Positions 8,173 to 19,324 are shown, numbered from the stretch's first letter. The stretch: 64,000 nt of DNA from Rhizobium anhuiense (GCF_003985145.1 NZ_ML133521.1:806001-870000); one strand, 5' to 3'. Program-made: numbers and translations. The notes: generated by a model not told the origin, from the sequence alone.

Positions 8173-9048
8173 CTATTTCAGCTTGCCGATGCTGGCATAC
8201 ATGCCCGTCGTGCGGAATTCCGTCGGATTGGTGCCGTAGACGCGGCGGAAGACTTTCGAGAAATAGTTGGCGTCCTCGAAGCCGCACATGATGGCGACTT
8301 CCTTGACCGGCAGGAAGTCGGCCTTGGTCAGAAGCTTGACGGCACGCTGCAGGCGTTGCTGCAGCACGAATTCGGCGGGCGGCATGCCCTCGCTTTCGGC
8401 GAAGCTGCGCGAGAAATGCGCGCGGCTGAGGCCGACGATGCCGGCGAGTTCGCTGACCGGCAGCGGCTTGTCGAGATTGGCGTTGATATGGTCGATCACC
8501 GGCTGCATCAGGCTGAGCTCGGCGGCAAAGGCCGGCGAGCCGAAGACGTCGTCGTAGAGCGCCATGGCCGCCTCATAGGCGATCGCCGAGGCAGCACCTG
8601 GCGACGTCGCGCCTCTGACGAGGCGCAGGCTGCAATCGGCGAGATGATCGATGGTCGAGGGCTGCAGCTTCAACACCGGGCCTGACGTGGAAAGCACCAG
8701 CTGATGGATGCGCAGCGTCTCCTCGCCATTCATCGAGATCCAGAAATATTCCCAGCGGTCGCCCTTCTCCAGCCAGTAGCGGTGATTGTGCGGGACGAGC
8801 ACCAGCAGCGTATCGCCGCCCTGAAGCCGATAATTGCGGTTCTGGTAGCGCAGCCGACCGCTGCCGCTGATCGTGTGCTGCAGCACCGTGAAGGGCGTCT
8901 GGCCGCGCCTTCGGCCATCCCAGTCATAGGTCTCGTTCTCGCGCACCTCATAGCCGGTACTGGTCGGCATGGCGTGCAATCGCTGGCGGCCGCGGGGCAG
9001 CGAAACCGTCCTCATCGACTGTCCATTGGCAATTAAATCCTGCAGCAC
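8173..9048 (-). CDS. agpT: AraC-family activator of alpha-galactoside genes (AgpT-like)
   Basis: 291 residues. The N-terminal ~150 residues form a cupin-like sensor domain. The C-terminal ~100 carry two helix-turn-helix units (LSRAHFSRSFAESEGM and VKEVAIMCGFEDANYFSKVF). The start is GTG, preceded by AGGGG. It is divergent from the agaL1-agpABCD-agaL2 operon. In Sinorhizobium meliloti an AraC-like activator, AgpT, is required for alpha-galactoside use and lies beside agp genes; the name here rests on that context and family match. The inducer is probably an alpha-galactoside such as melibiose or raffinose. Confidence 0.8.
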   Translation of the reverse strand: MLQDLIANGQSMRTVSLPRGRQRLHAMPTSTGYEVRENETYDWDGRRRGQTPFTVLQHTISGSGRLRYQNRNYRLQGGDTLLVLVPHNHRYWLEKGDRWEYFWISMNGEETLRIHQLVLSTSGPVLKLQPSTIDHLADCSLRLVRGATSPGAASAIAYEAAMALYDDVFGSPAFAAELSLMQPVIDHINANLDKPLPVSELAGIVGLSRAHFSRSFAESEGMPPAEFVLQQRLQRAVKLLTKADFLPVKEVAIMCGFEDANYFSKVFRRVYGTNPTEFRTTGMYASIGKLK

Positions 9049-9260
9049 AAAATTACCCCTGAAAGCATAATCCTTCTCTGGTCGCCCCGACGATTTCGGG
9101 CATAATCCCGGTCGACAAGAAGGAAGAGACCACGGCCGATTAGAGCGGCCGGGAGGAAAACAGGCAGTTTTACGGCTTTTTCAACCACATGCGCCGGCAT
9201 GCGGCCTGATCCTCCATAGCCATCTTTTCTCTAGCATTCGATTGGGTCGAGGTGAAGATC
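9049..9260 (+). promoter_or_regulatory. agpT-agaL1 divergent control region
   Basis: 212 bp between two divergent genes. A nine-base direct repeat GCATAATCC occurs at 9065-9073 and 9100-9108, a plausible AraC-type half-site pair although the 35-bp spacing is longer than usual. GAGGTGA at 9250-9256 is the ribosome site that favours the ATG at 9261 over the GTG at 9252. Confidence 0.4.
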
Positions 9261-10727
9261 ATGAGTTTCAAAATCGCTATCATCGGTGCGGGCAGCGTTG
9301 GCTTCACCAAGAAGCTGTTTACCGACATATTGTGCGTTCCCGAGTTTCGCGACATCGAATTCGCGCTGACGGATCTCAGCGAGCACAATCTCGAAATGAT
9401 CAAGGCGATCCTCGATCGTGTCGTCGAGGCGAACGGACTGCCGACGAAAGTCACGGCGACGACCGACCGGCGCAAGGCGCTGGAAGGCGCACGTTACATC
9501 ATCAGCTGCGTCCGGGTCGGCGGCCTCGAAGCCTATGCCGACGATATCCGCATCCCGTTGAAATACGGCATCGACCAGTGCGTCGGCGATACGATCTGCG
9601 CCGGCGGCATCCTTTATGGCCAGCGCAACATCCCTGTGATCCTCGACTTCTGCAAGGACATCAGGGAAGTCGCCGAGCCGGGTGCCAAGTTCCTGAACTA
9701 TGCCAACCCGATGGCGATGAACACCTGGGCGGCGATCGAATACGGCAAGGTCGACACGGTCGGCCTCTGCCACGGTGTCCAGCACGGCGCCGAACAGATC
9801 GCCGAGGTGCTGGGCGCCAAGTCGGTGAGCGAACTCGATTACATCTGCTCCGGCATCAACCACCAGACCTGGTTCATCGACCTGCGCCTCAACGGCCGCA
9901 AGATCGGCAAGGACGAGCTGGTTGCCGCCTTCGAGGCGCACCCCGTCTATTCGCAGCAGGAGAAGCTGCGCATCGACGTGCTGAAGCGTTTCGGCGTCTA
10001 TTCCACGGAAAGCAACGGCCATCTCTCGGAATACCTGCCCTGGTATCGCAAACGGCCGGACGAAATCACCCGCTGGATCGATATGTCCGACTGGATCCAC
10101 GGCGAGACCGGCGGCTATCTCCGCCACTCCACCGAAACGCGTAACTGGTTCGAGACGGAATATCCGCAATTCCTGGAATCGGCCGCCAAGCCGATCGATC
10201 CTGCCAAGCGCTCGAACGAACACGCCAGCCACATCCTGGAGGCGCTGGAGACGAACCGGGTCTATCGCGGCCATTTCAACGTCAAGAACAATGGCGTCAT
10301 CACCAACCTGCCGTCCGATGCGATCATCGAATCGCCCGGCTTCGTCGACCGCTTCGGCATCAACATGGTTTCCGGCGTCACCCTGCCGGAAGCTTGTGCC
10401 GCCACCTGCATTGCCTCGATCAACGTCCAGCGCATGTCGGTGCATGCGGCTGTTTCAGGCGACATCGATCTCCTGAAGCTCGCCGTGCTGCACGATCCGC
10501 TGGTCGGCGCCGTCTCGACGCCTGAGGAAGTCTGGCAGATGGTCGACGAGATGGTCGTTGCCCAGGCACGTTGGCTGCCGCAATATGCCGATGCCGTGCC
10601 GGCCGCCAAGGAGCGGCTGTCCAAATCGAAGGTGCAGACCCGCGACTGGGCGGGGGCTGCGCGCCGCAACGTCCGCTCGATCGAGGAGTTGCGCGCCGAA
10701 AAGGCGGCGCTGAAGCAGGCCGTCTAA
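9261..10727 (+). CDS. agaL1: GH4 alpha-galactosidase (AgaL1-like)
   Basis: 488 residues. Family 4 glycosidases use NAD+ and a divalent metal to cleave glycosides by an oxidation-elimination route. Visible motifs are the dinucleotide site IIGAGSVGFTKKL at the N-terminus, NYANPMAMNTWA, the metal-ligand Cys and His in GLCHGVQHG, and SGINHQTWF. There is no signal peptide, so it acts in the cytoplasm on imported sugar. It is the first gene of the alpha-galactoside operon; a second GH4 gene ends it. Family 4 members differ in anomer and sugar, so the alpha-galactoside call leans on the agp context. Confidence 0.82.
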   Translation: MSFKIAIIGAGSVGFTKKLFTDILCVPEFRDIEFALTDLSEHNLEMIKAILDRVVEANGLPTKVTATTDRRKALEGARYIISCVRVGGLEAYADDIRIPLKYGIDQCVGDTICAGGILYGQRNIPVILDFCKDIREVAEPGAKFLNYANPMAMNTWAAIEYGKVDTVGLCHGVQHGAEQIAEVLGAKSVSELDYICSGINHQTWFIDLRLNGRKIGKDELVAAFEAHPVYSQQEKLRIDVLKRFGVYSTESNGHLSEYLPWYRKRPDEITRWIDMSDWIHGETGGYLRHSTETRNWFETEYPQFLESAAKPIDPAKRSNEHASHILEALETNRVYRGHFNVKNNGVITNLPSDAIIESPGFVDRFGINMVSGVTLPEACAATCIASINVQRMSVHAAVSGDIDLLKLAVLHDPLVGAVSTPEEVWQMVDEMVVAQARWLPQYADAVPAAKERLSKSKVQTRDWAGAARRNVRSIEELRAEKAALKQAV

Positions 10728-10849
10728 GTTTTGTGAAGGTTGGGTCGTCATGGGTTTCCGGGAGGGAAATCCATGACATCAAGCCCGCTTTCATGTCGTG
10801 CGAGGAAAAGGAGCCGTGTGACCCGCGCTCCGGAACAGAGGGAGAAACG

Positions 10850-12937
10850 ATGATGAATTTCCGCAATCTGGGCATTCTTGCCGGGCTGGCGCTCAGCGTC
10901 TCGGCCGCGGCGCTGAATGCATATGCTTCCGAGGCAACCATCCCGCCGGCGCCGGCGGACTTTCCGGCCGAAGGCAAGATCAAATATGTGGCGCGCGACT
11001 CCATCCTGGAGTTCAAGGCGCTGCCCGAATATCATGAGCCGGATTGGGTCACGAAAAATTTCGTCGCCGCCGGCAAGCTGCCGCCGGTCAAGGACCGGCT
11101 GCCGAAGGAGCCGCTGGTCTTCAAGACGGGCAATATGCCCGACGGCATCGGTGTCTACGGCGATACGATGCGCCACGTCATCGGCGGCCGGCCGGAAGGC
11201 TGGAACTACGGCGCCGGCCAGACGCAGGGCTGGGGCGGCATCGATATCGGCCTTTCCGAATGCCTGACGCGCACCGCGCCGCTGTTCCAGGTACAGGCCT
11301 CAGACACCGAGCCGCTGCCGAACCTCGCCAAGAGCTGGGATTGGTCCGAAGACGGCCATAAGCTGACCATGCACCTGATCGAAGGCGCCAAATGGTCTGA
11401 CGGCGCGCCATTCAATGCCGACGACATCATGTTCTACTGGGATGACGAAGTCATCGACCCGAACGTTTCGCCGCTCGGCGGCGGCGCCTCGCCGGAAGCC
11501 TTCGGCGCCGGCACGACGCTGAAGAAGGTCGACGATTACACCGTCGAATGGACCTTCAAGGAGGCCTTCCCGAAGCAATATCTCTACACGATGTCCTACC
11601 CGAATTTCTGCCCGGGTCCGTCGCACATCCTGAAATCGAAGCATCCGAAATATTCGAAGAACACCTACGACCAGTTCAAGAACGCCTTCCCGCCCGAGTT
11701 CATGAACATGCCGGTGATGGGCGCCTGGGTACCGGTCGAATATCGCCCGGACGACATCATCGTCATGCGCCGCAACCCCTATTACTGGAAGGTCGACGAG
11801 AAGGGCGATCAACTGCCCTATCTGAATGAGCTGCACTACAAGCTCTCGACCTGGGCCGACCGTGACGTTCAGGCCGTGGCCGGATCCGCCGACATCTCGA
11901 ACCTCGAGCAGCCGGAAAACTTCGTCGCGTCGCTGAAGCGAGCCGCCGAAAAGACCGCACCCGCCCGCCTTGCCTTCGGCCCGCGCCTAATCGGCTACAA
12001 TCTGCGCATGAACTTCTCCGCCAACGGCTGGGGCAACCCGGACGAGCGCGGTGAGGCGATCCGCGAGTTGAACCGCAACGAGGACTTCCGCAAGGCCGTC
12101 ACCATGGCGCTCGACCGCAAGGCAATCGGCGACTCGCTGGTCAAGGGACCGTTTACCGCGATCTATCCCGGTGGGCTCTCCTCCGGCACCAGCTTCTACG
12201 ACCGCAACTCGACCGTTTACTACCCCTATGATCTTAAGGGTGCCAAGGCGGAACTCGCCAAGGCCGGCCTCAAGGATACGGATGGCGACGGCATCGTGAA
12301 CTTCCCGTCCGGCACGCAAGGCGGCAAGAATGTCGAAATCGTCATGCTCGTCAACAACGACTACACGACAGACAAGAGCCTCGCCGAAGGTGTCGTCGGC
12401 CAGATGGAAAAGCTCGGATTGAAGGTCATCCTCAATGGGCTCGACGGTGCAAAGCGCGACGAAGCGCATTATGCCGGCCGCTTTGATTGGCTGATCCAGC
12501 GCAATACGACGGAACTGTCGTCGGTGGTGCAGAATACCGAACAGCTTGCCCCTGTCGGTCCGCGCACCAGCTGGCACCATCGTGCCGGCAAGGACGATCA
12601 GCTCGATCTGATGCCGTTCGAAAAGGAACTTGTCGATGTCGTCAACAAGTTCACGACGAGCCAGAGTAATGACGAGCGCGTCGATCTGATGAAGCAGTAT
12701 CAGAAGATCTCGACGGAGCACGTCAACACCGTCGGCCTGACAGAATATCCGGGCGCGCTGATCATCAACAAGCGGTTCTCCAACGTGCCCCAGGGTACGC
12801 CGATCTTCATGTTCAACTGGGCTGAAGACTCCATCATCCGCGAACGCGTGTGGGTGGCTGCCGACAAGCAGGGCAAATACGAGCTGTTCCCCGAGCAGCT
12901 GCCCGGCAAGCCCGGCGACAAGGGCCCGATCAACTGA
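10850..12937 (+). CDS. agpA: Periplasmic alpha-galactoside-binding protein, oligopeptide-binding family
   Basis: 695 residues from the ATG at 10850, which follows GAGGGAGAAACG. It has a Sec signal peptide (MMNFRNLGILAGLALSVSA, cleavage near AYA-SEA) and a long SBP_bac_5-type body with the family signature region (LAKSWDWSEDGHKLTMHL, WSDGAPFNADDIMFYW). This family usually binds peptides, but Sinorhizobium AgpA binds melibiose and raffinose and sits between two GH4 genes just as here. It delivers ligand to AgpB/AgpC. A strong hairpin follows at 13022-13044. Confidence 0.85.
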   Translation: MMNFRNLGILAGLALSVSAAALNAYASEATIPPAPADFPAEGKIKYVARDSILEFKALPEYHEPDWVTKNFVAAGKLPPVKDRLPKEPLVFKTGNMPDGIGVYGDTMRHVIGGRPEGWNYGAGQTQGWGGIDIGLSECLTRTAPLFQVQASDTEPLPNLAKSWDWSEDGHKLTMHLIEGAKWSDGAPFNADDIMFYWDDEVIDPNVSPLGGGASPEAFGAGTTLKKVDDYTVEWTFKEAFPKQYLYTMSYPNFCPGPSHILKSKHPKYSKNTYDQFKNAFPPEFMNMPVMGAWVPVEYRPDDIIVMRRNPYYWKVDEKGDQLPYLNELHYKLSTWADRDVQAVAGSADISNLEQPENFVASLKRAAEKTAPARLAFGPRLIGYNLRMNFSANGWGNPDERGEAIRELNRNEDFRKAVTMALDRKAIGDSLVKGPFTAIYPGGLSSGTSFYDRNSTVYYPYDLKGAKAELAKAGLKDTDGDGIVNFPSGTQGGKNVEIVMLVNNDYTTDKSLAEGVVGQMEKLGLKVILNGLDGAKRDEAHYAGRFDWLIQRNTTELSSVVQNTEQLAPVGPRTSWHHRAGKDDQLDLMPFEKELVDVVNKFTTSQSNDERVDLMKQYQKISTEHVNTVGLTEYPGALIINKRFSNVPQGTPIFMFNWAEDSIIRERVWVAADKQGKYELFPEQLPGKPGDKGPIN

Positions 12938-13021
12938 TGCGTGTCATCAGGACACAAAGAGCTAGAGCGCGTCGCGTGTGATGCGACGCCGGAGAGTTCC
13001 CTCCCAGCTGAAGTGAGATTC

Positions 13022-13044
13022 AGGCCGCGCGTGGCGCGCGGCCT
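13022..13044 (+). terminator. Perfect 10-bp hairpin between agpA and agpB
   Basis: AGGCCGCGCG-TGG-CGCGCGGCCT is a perfect stem of ten GC-rich pairs with a three-base loop and no T-tract after it. A hairpin just behind a binding-protein gene often protects the upstream mRNA or partly stops transcription, giving more binding protein than permease. Confidence 0.6.
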
Positions 13045-13110
13045 GATATGACCAACAAGCCGGCCGCGCTGACAAGCAGCGACTGGCGGCAAGGAGAAGC
13101 GAACCGTTCG

Positions 13111-14118
13111 ATGTTACGATTCCTGCTCGTGCGCATAGCCTCTGCGATCCCCATTCTCTTCATCCTGAGCGTGGTGACTTTCGCGATCATCCAGGCACCG
13201 CCCGGCGACTACGCCGATTATATAAGATCCCAGCTGATCAACCAGGGCGGCGCATCTTATGCCCAGGCCGAAGCGCAGGCACAGCTCTACAGGGTCGAGC
13301 ACGGCCTCGATAAGCCGCTGGTCATCCAATACGTCAACTGGATCGGCGGTATAGTGACCCGCGGTGATTTCGGCTACAGCATGTTTTACAACAAGCCGGT
13401 CGCCGATGTCGTCGGTGAACGCCTGCCGCGGACATTGCTTCTGGCGCTCGTCTGCCATCTCTTTGCCTCGGTGCTCGGCATCGGCTTCGGCATCTGGGCG
13501 GCGACGCGACAGTATAGCTGGATCGACAGCACGCTTTCGGCGATTTCCTTCCTCGGCATGACGGTGCCGCGCTTCCTGATGGCGCTGATCATCGTCTATC
13601 TGCTGGTCTTCCAGCTTAACGTCTCCGAAATCGGCAGCTTCTTCTCGCCGCAATATGGCGGGGCGCCCTGGTCCTGGGCGAAATTCGCTGATCTGGTTCG
13701 CCATGTCTGGCCGGTCGTGGCGATCGCCACCTTCGGCGGGCTCGCCTACAATATGCGCGTCATGCGCGGCAATCTGCTCGATACGCTGAATGCCCAATAT
13801 GTCGAGACGGCCAAGGCCAAGGGGCTTTCCGGCGCCGCCGTGGTGATGCGCCATGCGGTGCCGAACGCGCTGCACCCGCTGGTGATGTACCAGGGCGTCG
13901 TGCTGCCCTACATGCTGACCGGCGAGATCGAAACCGCGATCATTTTCGCATTGCCCACCGTCGGCCCGGCGATCGTCGGCTCGATGGCGGTCGGCGACGT
14001 CTATGTCACCGCCACCTTCATGATGGTGCTGTCGGCGACGCTGATCGTCGGCAACATCATCGCCGACATGCTGCTCGCTTTGCTCGATCCCCGTGTCCGC
14101 CAGTATGGAGGAGCCTGA
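13111..14118 (+). CDS. agpB: ABC permease for alpha-galactosides, OppB type
   Basis: 335 residues. The N-terminus MLRFLLVRIASAIPILFILS is the usual first helix of OppB/DppB permeases, and about six helices follow. The coupling loop lies around NLLDTLNAQYVETAKAKGLS. The ATG at 13111 fits the family N-terminus; AAGGAG lies 14 bases upstream, a little far. A start at 13048 would add 21 residues lacking family character. It forms the inner-membrane channel with AgpC. Confidence 0.82.
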   Translation: MLRFLLVRIASAIPILFILSVVTFAIIQAPPGDYADYIRSQLINQGGASYAQAEAQAQLYRVEHGLDKPLVIQYVNWIGGIVTRGDFGYSMFYNKPVADVVGERLPRTLLLALVCHLFASVLGIGFGIWAATRQYSWIDSTLSAISFLGMTVPRFLMALIIVYLLVFQLNVSEIGSFFSPQYGGAPWSWAKFADLVRHVWPVVAIATFGGLAYNMRVMRGNLLDTLNAQYVETAKAKGLSGAAVVMRHAVPNALHPLVMYQGVVLPYMLTGEIETAIIFALPTVGPAIVGSMAVGDVYVTATFMMVLSATLIVGNIIADMLLALLDPRVRQYGGA

Positions 14119-14119
14119 G

Positions 14120-15256
14120 ATGCTGGCTTTCGACTCCGCGCCGCCTCCGCCGACGACAGAACTTTCCATCAACAAGCCATCGCGTGGGCATGAAAGCTAC
14201 ATCGCACTTGTCTGGCGCCGGCTGAGACGCTCCTGGACCGGCATGGCAGGGCTGGTGCTCGTCGTGCTCCTGATCGTCATGGCGATCTTTGCCGATTTCT
14301 TTGCGCCGATGGACCCGAAGGCAACCGATGTCGGCTTCGCGCCGCCGCAGATGATCAGCTTCCACGACAAGGACGGAGGTTTCGTCTTCCAGCCGCGTGT
14401 CTATGCGCTGTCGGATTCCGAGGAGCTCGACCCGGTCACCTTCCAGCCGATCGTTGGCGTGGATTACGACAACCCGCGGCTGCTCGGCTTCTTCGTCAAG
14501 GGCGCTGAATACCGGCTTTTCGGCCTGATCCCGGCCAACCGGCATTTCTTCGGCTCGACTGACGGCCAGCCGGTGCATTTTCTTGGCACCGACAAGTTCG
14601 GCCGCGACGTGCTGTCGCGCGCCATCATCGGCTCGCGCATTTCGCTGACGATCGCCCTGACGGTGGTCTTCATCGTCACCATCATCGGCACGACCGTCGG
14701 AATGGTGTCCGGCTATTTCGGCGGCACATTCGATATCTGGTTGCAGCGTTTCGTCGAACTGGTGCTCGCCTTCCCGCAACTGCCGCTCTATCTGGCGCTG
14801 ACCTCGCTCATCCCGGTGACGGCGCCGACCAACGTCTTCCTTGCCTTCGTCATCGCCGTCATGTCGGCGCTCGGCTGGGCGCAGATGTCGCGCGAGGTGC
14901 GCGGCAAGACGCTGGCGCTCGCCCGTATCGACTATGTCCGGGCGGCGATGGCCGTCGGCGCCACCGACATGCGCATCATCATGCAGCACATCTTCCCGAA
15001 CGTGATGAGCCATGTCATCGTCGCGGTGACGCTCGCCATACCGAGCGTCGTGCTCTTGGAATCCTTCCTGGGTTTCCTCGGCTTCGCGGTCAAGCCGCCA
15101 CTGATTTCCTGGGGGCTGATGCTGCAGGATACGGCGACCTATTCGGTGATCGGCTCCTATCCCTGGATTCTCTCCCCCGTCGGCTTCGTGCTCGTCACCG
15201 TCTTCGCATTCAATGCGCTTGGCGACGGACTGCGCGACGCGGTCGATCCTTATTGA
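14120..15256 (+). CDS. agpC: ABC permease for alpha-galactosides, OppC type
   Basis: 378 residues starting at the ATG at 14120, one base after the agpB stop and behind a GGAGGAG ribosome site that lies inside agpB. After helix 1 (~40-65) there is a large periplasmic insert (~70-165), typical of the longer OppC branch. The core follows with FLGTDKFGRDVLSRAIIGSR and the coupling loop ARIDYVRAAMAVGATD. It pairs with AgpB. Confidence 0.82.
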   Translation: MLAFDSAPPPPTTELSINKPSRGHESYIALVWRRLRRSWTGMAGLVLVVLLIVMAIFADFFAPMDPKATDVGFAPPQMISFHDKDGGFVFQPRVYALSDSEELDPVTFQPIVGVDYDNPRLLGFFVKGAEYRLFGLIPANRHFFGSTDGQPVHFLGTDKFGRDVLSRAIIGSRISLTIALTVVFIVTIIGTTVGMVSGYFGGTFDIWLQRFVELVLAFPQLPLYLALTSLIPVTAPTNVFLAFVIAVMSALGWAQMSREVRGKTLALARIDYVRAAMAVGATDMRIIMQHIFPNVMSHVIVAVTLAIPSVVLLESFLGFLGFAVKPPLISWGLMLQDTATYSVIGSYPWILSPVGFVLVTVFAFNALGDGLRDAVDPY

Positions 15257-15266
15257 GGTGATTGAT

Positions 15267-16934
<1,668 letters not shown>

Positions 16935-16956
16935 TTGCCGAATGCCGGAGGTTATA

Positions 16957-18327
16957 ATGGCAGCAAATCCCAAAATCACGTTCATCGGAGCTGGCTCCAC
17001 CGTCTTCATGAAGAACATCGTCGGCGACGTGCTTCAGCGTCCGGCCCTGTCGGGCGCGACGATCGCCTTGATGGATCTCAACCCGCAGCGGCTGGAAGAA
17101 AGCGCCATCGTCGTCAACAAGCTGATCTCGACGCTCGGCGTGAAGGCGAAGGCCGAGACCTATTCCGACCAGCGCAAGGCGCTTGCCGGCGCCGATTTCG
17201 TCGTCGTCGCCTTCCAGATCGGCGGCTATGAGCCCTGCACGGTCACCGATTTCGAGGTGCCGAAGAAATACGGCCTGCGCCAGACGATCGCCGATACGCT
17301 CGGCGTCGGCGGCATCATGCGCGGGCTTCGCACCGTGCCGCATCTCTGGAAGGTCTGCGAGGACATGCTCGCCGTCTGCCCCGAGGCGATCATGCTGCAA
17401 TATGTCAACCCGATGGCGATCAACACCTGGGCGATATCGGAGAAATACCCGACAATTCGCCAGGTCGGTCTCTGCCATTCGGTGCAGGGCACGGCGATGG
17501 AGCTGGCCCACGACCTCGACATTCCCTACGAGGAGATCCGCTACCGCGCGGCCGGCATCAACCACATGGCCTTCTATCTCAAATTCGAGCATCGCCAGCC
17601 GGACGGGTCCTATCGCAACCTCTATCCCGATCTCCTGCGCGGCTATCGCGAGGGCAGGGCGCCGAAGCCCGGCTGGAACCCGCGCTGCCCGAACAAGGTG
17701 CGCTATGAGATGCTGACCCGGCTCGGCTATTTCGTCACCGAAAGCTCGGAGCATTTCGCCGAATACACGCCCTATTTCATCAAGGAGGGCCGCGAGGACC
17801 TGATCGAGAAATTCGGCATCCCGCTCGATGAATATCCCAAACGCTGCATCGAGCAGATCGAGCGCTGGAAGGGGCAGGCGGAGGCCTATCGTTCGGCCGA
17901 CAAGATCGAGGTTCAGCCGTCGAAGGAATATGCCTCCTCGATCATCAACTCGGTCTGGACCGGCGAGCCCTCGGTGATCTACGGCAATGTCCGCAACAAT
18001 GGCTGCATCACTTCGCTGCCGACCAACTGCGCCGCCGAAGTGCCCTGCCTCGTCGATGCCTCCGGCATCCAGCCGACCTTCATCGGCGACCTGCCGCCGC
18101 AGCTGACCGCGCTGATCCGCACCAATATCAACGTGCAGGAACTGACGGTGCAGGCGCTGATGACGGAAAATCGCGAGCACATCTACCACGCCGCGATGAT
18201 GGACCCGCATACGGCAGCCGAACTCGACCTCGACCAGATCTGGTCGCTGGTCGACGATCTGCTCGCCACCCACGGCGACTGGCTGCCCGAATGGGCGCGC
18301 ACCAGCCGCAAGGTTCAGGCTGCCTGA
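16957..18327 (+). CDS. agaL2: GH4 alpha-galactosidase, second enzyme (AgaL2-like)
   Basis: 456 residues from the ATG at 16957 behind CCGGAGGT; an upstream in-frame ATG at 16942 lacks that support. GH4 features are FIGAGSTVFMKNIVGDVL, YVNPMAINTWA, GLCHSVQG (metal Cys/His) and AAGINHMAFYL. It resembles AgaL1 in layout but differs clearly in sequence, so the two probably have different substrate ranges. Last gene of the operon, closed by a strong terminator. A degraded copy of its 3' end lies ~10 kb away at 28069-28172. Confidence 0.82.
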   Translation: MAANPKITFIGAGSTVFMKNIVGDVLQRPALSGATIALMDLNPQRLEESAIVVNKLISTLGVKAKAETYSDQRKALAGADFVVVAFQIGGYEPCTVTDFEVPKKYGLRQTIADTLGVGGIMRGLRTVPHLWKVCEDMLAVCPEAIMLQYVNPMAINTWAISEKYPTIRQVGLCHSVQGTAMELAHDLDIPYEEIRYRAAGINHMAFYLKFEHRQPDGSYRNLYPDLLRGYREGRAPKPGWNPRCPNKVRYEMLTRLGYFVTESSEHFAEYTPYFIKEGREDLIEKFGIPLDEYPKRCIEQIERWKGQAEAYRSADKIEVQPSKEYASSIINSVWTGEPSVIYGNVRNNGCITSLPTNCAAEVPCLVDASGIQPTFIGDLPPQLTALIRTNINVQELTVQALMTENREHIYHAAMMDPHTAAELDLDQIWSLVDDLLATHGDWLPEWARTSRKVQAA

Positions 18328-18356
18328 CCCTCTCTCCCGGGTCGGGCGTCAAAGAG

Positions 18357-18387
18357 CCCCGCGGTGGCAACACACCGCGGGGTTTTT
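18357..18387 (+). terminator. Rho-independent terminator of the agp operon
   Basis: CCCCGCGGTG-GCAACA-CACCGCGGGG is a perfect 10-bp stem with a six-base loop, followed by TTTTT. It lies 30 bp after the agaL2 stop and also separates this operon from the convergent YcaO/TfuA operon. Confidence 0.9.
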
Positions 18388-18419
18388 GCGTGAAAAGCTT
18401 TTGCCAGTCAGACGAACTT

Positions 18420-18800
18420 CTATTTCGTCCCTTTGAGGACAGAAGCAGACGACTTGGCGGCACGGGAAGACTTGGCAGCTGGAGAAGGTGTGCTCTTGAG
18501 TATCTTGTCGATTTCACGCGCCAGTGCGTCCAGGTCTTTGAATTGTGCGAGTTCGTTAAGGGCCGAGCGAACTACTGGCGGGTATAGGAACGTTCCCTCG
18601 TTTCTCAGCGTCGCCTCTCCTTGCGGCGCCTCCGTGCTGGAAACTCTGACTTTTGCCTCTCCGTCGAAGTCGTCTGGCTCAAGTGTTGCTTCGTAGTCGG
18701 CGACAACGTTGGCCAGCTCAGTTTTTTGACCCGACCTCACATCTGTGATCACCACGTTCGTCAAGGCCCGGCCGAAATGAACATAGACTTTAATGGACAT
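18420..18800 (-). CDS. Unrecognised 126-residue protein, last gene of the YcaO/TfuA operon
   Basis: The first ~70 residues look beta-rich (MSIKVYVHFGRALTNVVITD). A helical part follows (VRSALNELAQFKDLDALARE), then a Ser/Ala/Lys-rich tail. It has no cysteine, signal peptide or membrane segment. GGAGGGAG lies before the ATG, 26 bases after the stop of the 165-residue gene, so it belongs to the operon. I recognise no family. Candidates are a partner protein or a substrate for YcaO/TfuA. GC content appears lower than in the agp genes, hinting at transfer. Confidence 0.7.
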   Translation of the reverse strand: MSIKVYVHFGRALTNVVITDVRSGQKTELANVVADYEATLEPDDFDGEAKVRVSSTEAPQGEATLRNEGTFLYPPVVRSALNELAQFKDLDALAREIDKILKSTPSPAAKSSRAAKSSASVLKGTK

Positions 18801-18826
18801 AACTTCTCCCTCCGCTCGCGAAAGCG

Positions 18827-19324
18827 CTAATCCCGGTTCAGACGCCCATCTCGGTGGGCTAAAGCCGCCGTGATCGCATAGGATGAAGGCGATCTCCTAC
18901 CGGGTAGGTTAGCGTCAAGAATGAGTTTCTTGACGTCGCCGTAGTTCAGGGTGATTTCAAGCAATTCCTCAGAAGATCGGACGCGCCACATATGGTATTT
19001 GTCATTCACATTCGCAGGAAGGTCGAATCCGCAGCCGACGGCTTCCTCGGCCCTCGCCCCTTTGACGATGAAAACCCTTTTGGTGTCCAAGCGATAGCAA
19101 TGCCCCTCGAACGCGTACCCGTAACCCAGTACGATTGAGTACTGTTTTTCGGTTTGCGCCACCCCCGACCTGTAGAGTAGCATCTGCAGTGCGGCGCTCC
19201 CGTTTTCGCCCGCGTCGAACTCGGCAAAGGGCATTCCTGTGTTGAGCTTGACGCCATAGAGGATGACAGTGTCCGGGAAATAAATCCCCGGTCTATCGGG
19301 TGCGGGTATGCTCACATCGACCAT
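18827..19324 (-). CDS. Unrecognised 165-residue protein of the YcaO/TfuA operon
   Basis: A soluble protein without signal peptide or helices in membrane (MVDVSIPAPDRPGIYFPD...). It is beta-rich with two cysteines (GHCYR, VGCGFD). An AGGAGG ribosome site lies seven bases before the ATG, and the gap to the peptidase stop is only 13 bases. No family is recognised. It could bind the peptidase or be the modified protein; a small classic precursor peptide is not evident, which makes this and the 126-residue protein worth testing as targets. Confidence 0.7.
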   Translation of the reverse strand: MVDVSIPAPDRPGIYFPDTVILYGVKLNTGMPFAEFDAGENGSAALQMLLYRSGVAQTEKQYSIVLGYGYAFEGHCYRLDTKRVFIVKGARAEEAVGCGFDLPANVNDKYHMWRVRSSEELLEITLNYGDVKKLILDANLPGRRSPSSYAITAALAHRDGRLNRD

